Shown in pieces: positions 1 to 12,300 of a DNA stretch of 22,625 nucleotides; position 1 is the stretch's first letter, and each line of letters starts with the position of its first letter. Below the pieces are notes generated by a model, which worked only from the letters and a program-made list of their open reading frames with translations, ran no database searches and was not told the origin of the DNA. The position numbers were made by a program, and so were the translations under genes. The DNA comes from Pleurobrachia bachei. Lineage: Eukaryota; Ctenophora; Tentaculata; Cydippida; Pleurobrachiidae. Where the stretch lies: contig AVPN01000170.1 in the NCBI GenBank assembly GCA_000695325.1, forward strand, positions 4,961-27,585, read 5' to 3'.

Positions 1-91
1 GGGGGGGAGGGGTGAGTAATAGTCTTGGTATAATTTACAATTTAGTTGGCGAACAAGAACGAAGGTCGAAGATCTAAGTACAATTACTCAC

Positions 92-2192
92 CGAATACAT
101 GATGGAGTAGAGTACATTAGTTGAGGAGAGGACACTGGTAACTGAAACTGGAAGACCACTAGAGAACACACTGAGGTGAGGTCTAAGCTGCTGAAGTCCC
201 GCGGCCATCATGATCAATACGACCAACCTCCAATCAGGGAACTGGGATACTTTGGGGGCTGTTCCTGCTATACCGATCTGGACACAGCTGGCAATTATCT
301 GGCAGCAGGCATCAAAGAACATGAGAGCAGAGAAGTGCTCTTGTTTGGCGCCGCTCTTACGGAGTTTCCTAGCGTTTATCATGAGACTGCTCCTGATGAC
401 CAACTGAGAAGGGGTAGAGTTAGTGGTCTCTGATAAAAAACAGAGCGAGATGCCTACACGAAAGTAGTGCACCTATAAAAAACCAGTGTGTGACACACCT
501 AGTTAATTTACTAACTAGAGAGGGGGTCTACATAATGTACCTGAATGAGAGCAAGGGAGATGGCGAGGTACTCGATCTGGCTGAAGACCTTGGCGTTCTC
601 TACAGCCCCGGTTAGGATGGGGGGTTTGGAGCAGATAAAGGTTCCCAGACAGGAGAAGAAGATAACAGGGTAGTCCATCGTAGGGTTCATCCTGAAACAG
701 AGGGTAGAGGGGTTGTAGAGGGGGTGATGGGAAGGTGTAGGGAGGGTGTTTTGTACTTTGTGCAGGGACATTTGTCAATTGGGAGGGGCTACGATTAGGG
801 AAGTAGAGAGCACAAAATGGGGGAGAAATAAGCAGTTGGTTATCATCACTTACGATTCTCCGAGGAGGAGGGCAGCCATCACACAGTTACTCATGGTGCT
901 CATACTGTTGATAGTAGCTGTGATACTCATGGGGAGTGTACGTTGCACAAAACTCTGACTGAGACCCAACATTCCCATGAGTAGACCCCGCTTTACAAAG
1001 GACCATTTCGTCATGCCGAGATCAGTCAGCAGACTCAGCTTGGGTTTCCTGAAAAAATATTGGGTCCAATTAGTAGAAGAAGGGAGAATATATCTGGTCT
1101 CTCGGAGCTATGGATGATAGAAAAAGAAAAACAGTTGGTGAATAGTTAAAATCAATTGTTCGACAATGTAATCCAACTTAATTACCCCTCATTACTTACT
1201 GCATTGCGCCCATGCCGGCGATAGTTAGGAACTTGTATAACTGGAGCTGATGGGGATGAGAGGCGAACCTCTGGTTGAACCTGCCCATAGCATTAATAGT
1301 AACCATCATGAAGGTGGTGAAGAGAGCTGCAAAATACATCTGGAGGTTGGAGTATGTTGCTTCTGGTATCTCCGCCTTGTAGGTGTTCTCTAGCTTCCCT
1401 TTCATCCAACCCCACTGGGGGACTGCCTCGTATCTAGAGAGACATGGAGTTACGTTATAGTGGGGGAGGGGTATTTCCCCTTCATCCAGCCCCACTGGGG
1501 GACTGCCTCGTACCTAGACAGAGAGTTAGTTTAGTGGGGATGGGGGCTAGCTTCCCCTTCATCCAGCCCCACTGGGGGACTGCCTCGTACCTAGAGATAT
1601 ATGGAGTGAGGGGGTGGGGGACTAGCTTCCCCTTCATCCAGCCCCACTGGGGGACTGCCTCGTACCTAGAGAGACACATGGAGTTTCGTTATAGTGAGGC
1701 CGGGGGAACTGGGTAGGACAAATTCTCAGGGTTCAAATAGTTGGGGAGTTGGAGAGGTTGTATCACCGTCAAATATGTTATCATGGATTGTTTACCTGTC
1801 TTCGTCAGTAAGTACAAAGTTTTCCTTTAGTTGTATCGTATTCTCCTCCCCATACACAGAGGTCCAATGTTTCTTGCCAAGTGCCTTTGCTTCGGCCATT
1901 GTACCGTTGTGGATCTTGCGGCCCCCTGGTCCTGTTATAGTGGCTGAAGCATACTTTTGGAAGGGGTTGTAGACATCAGCCGCGGCACTCTTTATCTTTA
2001 TCTGGGCTGGGGGAGGGAGTGCGGGGGTTAGACGCCACTCTTTATCTGGGCTGGGGAGTTAGTGCGTGAGGGGTTAGATACAGGAGCTGGGGGATATCAT
2101 GGTGCAGCTCAGGTGAGAGGGGCCAGAAGGGGTGGGGTATATGACAATAAGTTGGCTCTCTTACCAGGCTCCTCAGTAACGGTTTCAGTCAT
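92..2192 (-). CDS. Multi-pass membrane protein, unrecognised family, 5' part (3' end off the left edge)
   Basis: Six exons read leftward and join in frame with GT-AG sites: 2192-2165 (ATG, begins MTETVTEEP), 2006-1796, 1433-1200, 1048-854, 691-541 and 403-92. The last ends at a strong GTGAGT donor, so the gene continues beyond the window. At least 377 residues are encoded. The first ~115 residues are hydrophilic (motifs DVYNPFQKYASATITGPGG and YEAVPQWGWMKGKL). After that come several hydrophobic stretches that look like membrane spans (cores MYFAALFTTFMMV, LLMGMLGLS, YPVIFFSCLGTFI, YLAISLALIQ, LVVLIMMAAGL) separated by basic loops. I do not recognise the family; a transporter or organelle membrane protein is possible but not shown. 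A plausible 5' UTR exon ends at 2362, where CAGCAGCAG precedes GTGAGA. Gene structure is fairly sure, function unknown. Confidence 0.75.
1389..1698 (-). repeat. Four-copy minisatellite made from a splice acceptor plus exon start
   Basis: Four units of about 75-80 bp each carry a CTAG acceptor followed by the first ~45 bases of exon 3 of the membrane protein gene (encoding YEAVPQWGWMKGKL). The copy used in the frame-consistent model starts its exon at 1433. The other three would start at 1513, 1590 and 1665, offsets of 80, 157 and 232 bases, none divisible by three, so they are out-of-frame decoy acceptors. Outer units also share flanking sequence (GAGAGACATGGAGTT-like), showing that the repeat includes intron sequence. 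Confidence 0.85.
2006..2056 (-). repeat. Duplicated acceptor of membrane-gene exon 2
   Basis: On the minus strand the real acceptor CCCCCAG followed by CCCAGATAAAG (exon start 2006) has a near copy about 45 bases upstream, CCCCAGCCCAGATAAAGAGTG (2036-2056). It is a second case in this gene of a short duplication covering an intron-exon junction. Confidence 0.6.
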
Positions 2193-2996
2193 CTTTCAGT
2201 TCGGCTGCAGATCACTGAGCGCTAGTAAACAGAGTTAGGGATTAGGAATATAACAAGAGGTTCTCTAGGAAACAAAATCTAACCAAAAATCCATGGAGGA
2301 TTAACAAGATTTAACTAACATATATTACTGTGTTTACACACACAACAATCCCTCGTCTCACCTGCTGCTGCTGCGGATAGTGCGTGGGATGCCTCAATGT
2401 TTGTTGTAGCTTGCGTGGCAGCCTCCAGATATATATTAGTCGCTGCACTTTCTTTCCTTTCTTTATCTCTCTAGTCTCTATCTCTGTCTCTATCTCTGTC
2501 TCTGTCTCTGTCTCTCTGTCTCTCAGTATCTCTCATCTCTGCCTTCTCTCCACCCAGGTCAACAAAGTAGTAAAACGACGGTCTCAGATATGGTCAACAC
2601 AAAATCTAAACACGCACACACAATCTCAACGAGAGCCATAAAATCAGTCCGAATTATCTCACACAATTCTCTGTGTCCTACTTTTCAAGATGGACTACTA
2701 CCGCGGGTAACAACATATTCTGGGACAAATATTCACGGGTCTTTTGGAGGTTCTAACATGTGAGTGTGAACTGTGATATGTATCTGGCTAAAAACATTTA
2801 TGAACATAAAATAGTGTGATTCTCTACTACCTCTTCCATCTCTAAATATATCCTATTAAATATTCTAAACACGAATTAATAAATTTAAAGAGTTGTGGGA
2901 AGTGGATAAAAATACTATGGGTGAGCGCGGATAAAAATAAAGGTGAAACACACACCACGGGAGAGAGATGTGCATTCTTTCCAGTTCGGTTCCTCT
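2193..2996. other. Intergenic region between IMPDH 3' end and the membrane gene start
   Basis: Both flanking genes are read leftward, so this stretch holds the IMPDH 3' UTR and the promoter and 5' UTR of the membrane gene. It contains a CT/GTCTCT microsatellite (about 2465-2540) and a likely 5' UTR splice donor at 2361. I see no clear AATAAA for IMPDH on the minus strand and no convincing coding segment. Confidence 0.5.
2465..2540. repeat. CT / GTCTCT microsatellite
   Basis: Imperfect repeats of TCTCTG and TCTCTA in the presumed promoter region of the membrane gene. Confidence 0.8.
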
Positions 2997-5900
2997 TTAA
3001 AACAGTTTCATCTCGTACCTGTAGAACAGGGTGTGTAAGGAGGGGGTTGGTAGGTGGGGTGTTAGAATTGCGTAGCGCAGACGGAGTGTCAGGCGACTCA
3101 AGTATTTGTAAGAGGGGCAGCAGGAGCACGTAAGTGGATCCTGATATATGTACAACGAGCAAGCCGAATAGCACGTGTAGCCCGCAACAAGTAACACAGG
3201 AACAACTAGCTTGTAAAATAGCGCTCTGTTTGATGATACGGGCAACAATGATAGAGCAAAATATAGATCTAGATGTCGTTCTAGACAGGGTGGTACAATA
3301 ATATTAATAGCTAGTAAGCCTAGACATAGCGAACTATCTCAGCATTTACCTTACAACTGCATATGTTTTTCCACTCTACAATTGACAAGTATTTCAGTTA
3401 ATTTATGTTGACATTTGCTAGGTTAACTATAGTTGGTAACTTAGTTACCAACTATAGTTACCGTAACTATGGTAACAACCTAAGTTAACACTACACTTAC
3501 GAGTGAAGAGAGTGCACTCCGCCCTCCTTGATGGCAGCTAGAGTCCTCTTCTCAAACTTCAGCTTACCACTGTACATCATCGTCCTGGAAAAAATGGTGA
3601 AAATGGGGTAATATTGTACCACCTGAATCCCCCTACTATTACTCTGAGCGTATGGGCTTGCCACAAGAGATTGAGTCCCCCTGTTAGAGATGTATTACCT
3701 AAGTTGGGAGAGGGATTTAGCACCAATATCCTGACACCCATGCTGGATTCCCGCCACTAGATAGGGAATGTAGGTGTACACGCTACCCCGATCCACCACA
3801 GACCCACTGACTCCCTGGGCCACTTTGACAGAGTCCGCTGTTGAGAAGTATCTCTCCTGGGATGCTACTCCATCTTTCATTGCCTGTAGGAAGGGGTGAA
3901 ATTGGGTTATGGGGTGTTATGGGGTGTAGGGAGGGTTAAAATAACTCCTTCGATATCTCAAAAACAAAGAGGTGGTTCACATTCAAATGGGAGTCGGGCA
4001 TTTACCCTCTAGAAAACATAATATTACCTCAAGGCATCCCATTCCCCGGTACTTCTTGAGTCTCACCCCATCCTGATAGAAATACTCCCCAGGAGACTCC
4101 GAGGTAGCAGCCAGAAGGGAACCCATTATAACTGTACGCAGAGGAGGAATATTGTGAGTTTTGGAGTCAAAAGTTCGATTTTAGTTAGGTAATGAAGCGT
4201 AATAGGGGTGACTTCGTGACCCAGTTTTTAGTCATGTCTTTTCTCCCCATCTCTCTCTCTCACCTGTGCTAGCCCCTAGAGCCAGAGCCTTGGTGATGTG
4301 ACCCACACAGGTGATACCTCCATCAGCAATAACGGGTACCTTGAACCTCCTAGCATATTCAGCGACTCTGTAGACAGCTGTTCCCTGGGGCCGACCTACC
4401 GCCATCACCTGAGAGACATGGTGATGGTCAGTTTGGGTTTTTGGTATCTTGGGAAAACTATTCTGTATCGCAATCCCACTATAATATTGAGACTGGGTGT
4501 CCCTCTTTGAAAGGGTTTGTATGGATCGGTACTAATCAGAACAAATCACAGTGTTCCACACATTACCTCCTGGGTGATGCAGATAGATCCGCTACCCATA
4601 CCGACACGTAGCCCGTCCACCCCAGCATCAATTAGACTCTTAGCCTGGTTAGCAGTTACCACTGAAAACACGATGATTTTAGTTGGTGGGGGGGGGGGGT
4701 GTAGGTTACCTACTGGTAGATGGTATTGAGGGTAACTCTATCGCCCTTTGGTCTTCTATCAACCCCTCTATAACATGTATATATGTATATAAGTCCCTCT
4801 CATCAACTCACCATTTCCTCCGATAATCTCGAGATCAGGATACATATCTCGAATGTATTTTATCATGTTAATCTGGTAGATACTGTTTCCTTGCGATGAG
4901 TCCTGGATGACGGGATTATTGTAAAATGAAGGGGATTTTAGTTTCTACAAAATAATATTTTCCTGCCCCAAGAACCAGCGATGCATCATTATAATGTCAG
5001 TGAAGGATGGTAGTAGGAAAACAGATGCTGCGAAGAGAGAGAGAGAGAGAAAGAAACAGAGAAGTTTGAATTGTTATGTTGAGTAAGGAGCCATTTAAAC
5101 AACCACCCAACACCAGGTGACCACTACCTGGATATATAACCACCCTGCCTCCTCCTCTCTGTCCCCATACCAACCCTCCCATCCCGCCCTTCTACTCTAA
5201 GTGCAGTTACACCACCTTGTGAGCTGTCAGCCTCCATTTAGCATTCTCTATCTCACAACTAAACTTTGTTTCTGAATACATCACTTCTTCAGTTTTAGTT
5301 GTACTTGTTGCATGAGTCCCAACTATTAAGAGAAGCCCAACACTCAGTTCTTTCCTAGCTAGATAACTGTTGAAATGTCGCCCCTTCTACTCCTGTTGAC
5401 TCTTACGTTACCATGGTTACCTAATGGTCAACAAGCAACCAGTCACCTTGGGCACAACAGATTCTCGGATACATCAGATGTACTTCGCATTCCCGTTGAC
5501 GTCCCAATCGGTCTGAATCCATTCTACCCAAAAGGGAGCCTTATGCATTTTGAATTTGGACATACGGGTTCCTCCTTCCAGCCCAATGGTAGCCATCTTG
5601 GTGGTGTTACATCCCGTTACCAAGGTGATGGTGCTGCCTCCAACCAATATCACATCGGTGATGATGGTAACCATGACTACAATCCTGGGGGTGATGATGA
5701 TAGAGAGCAAGATAGGGCTGAGTTGCAGATCGAATTCAGAAATGATGCAGACACTCCCTTTGCGGAGCTTGTGATAACACATAGCGGGGTGGGAGATGGA
5801 AAGTGGGCTGAAGTTAAGATTATAGAAAGAGATGGGGAGAAGACTTGTTCTTTCAAATCGGAGGATACCCTCTTTACTGATCTACAGGTGTGTGAATTAT

Positions 5901-6290
5901 ACCTTTTCCCCTTTTTGTCGACGTTAGCGTGGCTATTTCATACCTTGCTCGTCCCTCTCTCATAGTTATTGTAAACATGTGGTTAGAAAATAAAACAGTT
6001 CACTCCTTTATCATTCATTCCGTTAACAACAATAACTTCCACCAGTTGATAATAGGGAGCGATGACCAGGACGCAAAACAGGGTATATGGCTAAGTAAAC
6101 AGGATGGAAGCATTATGGACCTGATAAAAAGTGACCTAATGGCATGTACAGCAGGGGGTTCATGGGAAACCTGGAAAGGAGCTATCAATGGACGTAGTGT
6201 GGACAGAGCAGCGATGGTGCTGACCGGGGATCGACCTGGATACGAGGTCTACTACAGGGTCACCGCTAACGATGGTAAGAGGGAGAGAGA

Positions 6291-6350
<60 letters not shown>

Positions 6351-9300
6351 CTGTTAAAACCTTCTTGTCACGTGTTACTGCTTCATAAAACTATCCATCC
6401 CAGATTACTGTACGGATATGGATCCATCTTGGAAACACGTCAAGGAAGGACTTCTCGTTTTGTAATTTCCCGTGTGTTGCTCTCCCCCCTGTCCGGGGTA
6501 TCTCGTATTTCACCGCCGCTGCTACCTCTGCCTACAAAGTTCTATCTGCCTCAACAAGCCTCTAACACAACCTTGGACAACAAAGCAAGGACCTGATCGA
6601 CAATCTCCAATCAGATAAGACCATTCATGTTACCGTATTGTTCATTATTCATTTCTTTGTAGACTAGGGGTGTAGCGGTGCTGCTCGTGTCTCATGAGTT
6701 GGGCATGGCGCATGGTTGGGTAGTTTTTATTTAGCTAGGTCTCCTGTCTTAACTATCTGGATTGACCATTCTTTAGTTGTGTTGTCATTAGTTATTTAAC
6801 TTTAAGGGTTCCCCTTTCTAGTCCAGGTCGGGGACTGGATCATAGCATGAGTTGGTTATGGGGTTCGTCTAATTGTTTACAATTATTATATATAATTATA
6901 CTCTGTAATAACTCTTTCCCCTTAATAACTTATTATGCTAGTTAGTAGTTAACATGTTTCAGGGCACTTTCCTGCTCCAAGTAGGGTAAGTCCACGCACT
7001 CATTCCAGGACCTGGCAGAGTTTTGTGTGTGGGTTGTGTGGGGTAGGGGTTTCTGTTTCTTAGTTAGGGGCCTAGTGTAGCTCAAGGGTAGGGACTGGGC
7101 TCTTTTTCTCCCTCATTAGGGGAAGGGGCTTGTGCTCCTGGCTTGGGGGATGGGGACAGGGTAGGGGTAACTTTGGGTCGGATGGGACGGGGTGGATGGG
7201 GTTGTTTGTTTTTGTTTTTTTTTCTCGCTCTCGCCCAGGTCCTGTCCAGGGTACACAACTCAGCCATACCATTCCAATCAGGTCGACCTATGGTAAGAAT
7301 TGAAAACCGATAATAATCACAAATCTTAACCCCCCTTATTGCTAGGGAGTTCATTTGCAGGGCATGCTCCCGATAAGGAGCGGTAAGTTCACTCGCTCAC
7401 ACTACCACAACTATCATTCTTCAGGTACCTGAATCTCGGTAACGCTCTTCCAAATAGCACAAGTCACCGCCCCATTTTTCAGTGCACTATATTCCTTTCT
7501 CTTCTCCTTCTTCCTTCTTGTCTCTTTTCCCCGCTCTCCCTCTCTCTCGTTTTTAGCCGCTTCCCCTGCTCCCTCTCTCTCTGGCATCCTCCTCCAATGG
7601 ACTCACCTTCTCCCCAGGATTGCCACCTCCTTCAAGCCCAGACCTGCTGGCATCTTCATCAAACCTAGATCTCCCAAACCTACTTCCTAATTCTCTTCAG
7701 CTCGGATCACCTTCTCCCTTCCCGTGGATCACCTCCCCTACATCTTCCTCTCAGATCGCATCCTCCTTCTCGGATCTCATCCCTTCCTCTCCCCTCCCCG
7801 GATCCCATATCCTCTTCTCCACTACATAAACACTTTCATTTTCATTGTTGTTACAGCTGATGACGTCTGACATAGATCATTCGAAAGCTCCTGTTCTTAA
7901 TTGAATTTCAGTACTGCTAAATCGTTGTTTATCTTTAATTGCAAAACAAGGAATCTGGCTAACTAAACAGGATGGAAGCATTATGGACTTGATTGGAAGT
8001 GACCTAATGGCATGTACAGCAGGGGGTTCGTGGGATACCTGGAAAGGAGCAATCAATGGCCGCAGTGTGGAAAGAGCAGCGATGGTCCTGACGGGGGATC
8101 GGCCTGGATACGAGGTCTACTACAAGGTTACCGCTAACGATGGTAAGAGGGGGAGAGGGAGACTCTGTTAAAACGTCAGTCGTCACGTGTTGATCCTTCA
8201 TAAAACTATCCATCCCAGATTATTGCACAGAGCTGGATCCATCTTGGGAACACGTGAAGGAAGACCCCAATCAGCCGATGCTTCCAGTAAAAGAGAGTGG
8301 TCGTGTTTGGTTGATCTGTGACGAGGGATATTTCAACTACGGGGCGGGGGAAGTGGTGTGTAGAGGAGGGAACGCGTATGATAAGGCACCTAAATGCAGG
8401 AAAACAGGTAACATGATGGTAACATGATGGTAACTATGGTAAAAGGGGAAGGATAACATCATGGTAACTACCATGGTAACGGGTTAGGGATAACATAATG
8501 GTAACTATGATAACGGGGAGGGATAACACCATGGTAACTATGGTAACGGGGAGGGCCAACACTATGGTAACTGTGCTGGGAGAGCAGTTATCATGGTCCC
8601 GATTCGCTAAGAAGCATATTGGGAACTTTTTGGAATGTCGATGTTATCTCTATCTTTGTAATTGGCTGACACACGCAGTAGATTCACGTGTTTCTCAATA
8701 TCATATTGACACACGGGGGAGGGGGAGGAGGGTGGTTCATGTGGTGTTCACCCCCAACAGCTAGATAAGATCACAAGAACACCACACCGGAACTTGATCG
8801 GTTTGGAGATCATTAACCACAGTGGGTATTAGATCTATCAACATAATATCTACTTTCCAATTATATCCCCTTACACCCCTATTGGCCTTTCCTTTTGAGC
8901 ACCGAGAGATAAAAAGCATGCACAGTGATTTCATTTGATATCAGGGGGGGGGTGGATATCGATGAAAAAATCCCTCTCTGCCAATCAAAATTAGTGACCC
9001 CAGCAAGTGATAATGCTACATAATAATATGTTGCCACTGCTGCAGTTGTTGTGTGTCTATGTGTGTTACTTGTCTTGCTCACTACTGTCTGTCCCGGTCC
9101 CCAAAAATAAACCACTGTCTGTCTGTGATGATCATCTTGCCCCCTAGTTGTGTGATATCTATTGGTCCCCCACCCACCTACTAAATCCTATCTAAATCGG
9201 TTATGCTGATGTTTTGCATTTGTTAGGTTTAGATTTAGTACTAAATTATTGCACAGTCACACCTCACATCTTCACACCTAACCCCCTCTCCTAATAAGAC

Positions 9301-12300
9301 CATGGTTTTGGACAGCGACTACACGATCAGCTCTGTCCGGGTGGTCCGCCCCGAGACAGAAGTCCGGTCAGTCCGCTCTACCCACCTCTCTGGCGGAGGG
9401 TGCAGTGGGTCAGGAGCATCAGCAGGAGGAGGGGCATCTCGCTTCTACACTTCCTCCCTTGGAGGAGCCTCCTCCTCCGGGGTAGCTGCTGCATCAGGTA
9501 GTAGTTACAGCAAGAGTGTGACCTCAACCACCAGGACCATTGGTGGGGGTGGTGGTAGCTCTATGGGAGGTGTGTCCCTGGGTGGTGTTAGTGGTGGCTT
9601 CAAGAGTGGTGCTGCCATGTATGGTGGATCTGCTGCATCAAGTGGAGAGTACTATGTGAAAACCTGCGGAGGAAGCAACCGGACTGCTCAGGTATACCGT
9701 AACAACTAAACTGAATATCTCTCGTGATGACCTTTGCTTAAAACTAAACTTCAAGCTAAACGTGTAATTTCCCAAACCGACTCTCTATTTTCCCAATTAC
9801 TGACTCTCTAACTATCCAGGCACTATCTCTAACTAATTTTCTAACACTCACCAGGCTCTATCAGCTGGGTTGGGAGCTAAGATAGAGGACAGAGCAGGAA
9901 GTACCTCACCAGGTGTTAGTACAGCTCGGAACAGGATGCTAAGTGATGCTAGCCAGCGCCTTCACGAGGAAACAGCCACCATTGTAACCAAGGTATTGCA
10001 CTCTTACTGGTTGCCATGGTAACCATGGTCCATTACTCCATGGTTACCAATTATTGAACTCTATCCATTGCCATGACAGCCCCATAACATTAACAACCAC
10101 CACACAGGTTATCAGGGAGGACACTAGTGGAATGGAGGCGAGATTGAGGGAGTTGGGAACCATCACTGCCGACCTCCAGGGTGCCCTCAAAACCATCCTG
10201 GACCAAACTAGCAATGATCAGGGAACACTGAGAAACCAAATTGAGGCATTCTCCGGTGATACAACCATGATAAAAGAGGTTGGTCTGTTATCTCTTTAAT
10301 TTGCCAGCTATTTTCCGAAAGATAAGAGCCATGAATAAGCAAATATAAATATAAGCAAATACATAACAATCCCATCCTCCCCTGCAGAGTCTATACGAGT
10401 TGAACACCCAGCTGACTGCCATAAGGACTGAGGTACAGAGCATTACCCAGGAGGTCAGGGTGTGTGACGAGAGGATAGTAACCATTGACAACTCCATCGA
10501 GGCTAAGGTACGGGTACCATGGTAACCTAGAAGATTCAGGGGAGGGTGTTGCCGTGGAGATATTTCCTATCCTCCCATTATAGATTTTAGCCTTGTATTG
10601 AGACAGGAGATATTTACCCCCTCCCATTATAGATTTCAGCCCTGAGACAGGAGATGGGAGACAGAGATGTGATTATTGGACAGATAAGAGAGGAGCTGAG
10701 CAACAGGGATCTAGTGCTGGCTGATCAGGCTAAACAGCTACGGTACGAGCTTACCCGGGATTGCTCCCTTTGCAAGGGCATGTAGAGATCTGATATGTTT
10801 TTCTTGATTGCTGCAAGGATATTGAAAAGAAAGGAATTCTGCTGCTCAAACAGCTAAAGGACTGCAGTGAAGAATGAAGATCTGTTATAATGTATTGTTT
10901 ACACGGATCTATAGTATTTCCTGTTGTCCAAACCACCTAGCGTTTTATCTGTCTACCACACACCAACACAAACCAAGTGTTACAATGTGTGGTAGCAGTA
11001 CGAGGTTCAATCTTGTAGATTTCCTGAATCTGTTCCTTGTCATTTCAGGGAGCTGGAGGAGTGTCGACACTCTCTGTTTCATGCCGAGGAAGCCATCAGA
11101 GACAGGGAGGACCAGATCCAGCAGTTAACCGAGTCTGTAACTACTCTCACTCAGAGGTGTGAGCAGTGGGAGACACAGACCACCAGCCACACTGAGGTAT
11201 AGGTGACTGAAATTTATGACTTACTGAGAACTAAAAGTGCCAAATCTTTGTTATGTTCTAACCCTCCTTTACATTAATTTCGTCGTGTTATGCAAGCAAG
11301 GTCAAGCAAGGCTACAATATCTCTAATCTCCAGGTTATTACAACCCTGGAGAGGGACCTTGATACAGAGAGACAGGGCAGGTTGGCAGGTGAACAGGAGA
11401 TATCCAGTCTCCATACTGCCCTTGCAGAGCTGGAAGATGCACTAGGACAGGAGAGATCCAAAGCAAACGAGAGGGACAGAGAGATGTATGAGCTTCACCA
11501 GGTAATGATGACCCCGTTTTTTTAAACTAAAACGGAGGAAGCCGGAGGGGCAATACTTGGATTTTATTGGTCCCCTTTTTTGAATGTTTGTAATTAATTT
11601 GTGAACTCCTAATAACTTCCCCTCTTCCTCACCAGACGATTACCACGCTGGAGACTACAATCACGGAGGAAAGGGGCCGGTTTGAGGGAAGTGGCAGGGA
11701 GATAAACCAGCTTCAGGAGAACTTGATGAGGTTGGAGGCCCAGCTGGAGGAAGAAAGACGAGCAAAGGATGATAGAGATAAGGAGATAGTCAATATAACC
11801 CGGCAAATTGAGGTGTTAATGAGAGAGAAACAACAGATGGAGAGTGAGAGTGTTCATTTGAAACAACAATACCAGAGTGACCTTGATGCTCTCACCCAGG
11901 TAACCAAACACTGCACCAATTGCGCGGTCCTGGGACTTGTCACCCAGTAAATATTTAGGTAGCTGCATGTTGCTCAGATTGCTTGCGGAGTAAAATGGGC
12001 GATGTTTTCTATTGCTGATACCATTGCCAGCAGACAGCAGATTATCTGCTAGCCTAGCAAGATTAGAGGGGGGGCACCAGGAAACCACGGAGTTTGTGTT
12101 TGCTGTTTTATTTCTCTCACTGTGTCTTACATTCCTTTTAGCAACTTGAACGACTAACGCAAGAGCGGTTTGAGCTTGAAGAAGGCGGAAAACGAGAGCG
12201 TCGAAAGAGCTCCCAGCTGCAAGAAAGCATGACCAACCTGAGACGGGTAAGGAGGGTGTTCTAGTTCCTCGGTTTTGTTGTTCTCCCTTTCCTGGTGGGA

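Noticed and set aside
5999-6274. Exon 2A starting at 5999
   Set aside because: The acceptor TAAAACAG lacks a pyrimidine tract. The site at 5966 has a good tract, the same phase and an open frame.
6600-7380. Possible LTR-like segment starting TGTAGCGG
   Set aside because: No matching end, no target-site duplication and no retroelement coding sequence nearby.
7620-7829. Pro/Ser-rich open frame
   Set aside because: It follows a CT-rich low-complexity tract; composition alone explains the frame.
8498-8764. Open frame beginning with repeated MVTM units
   Set aside because: The repeats are the GGTAAC minisatellite read in one frame, and the rest has no support.
10640-10742. Coiled-coil exon 5 starting at 10640 after TTTCAG
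   Set aside because: That acceptor gives a frame clash with exon 4. Starting at 10651 after GAGACAG keeps the phase.
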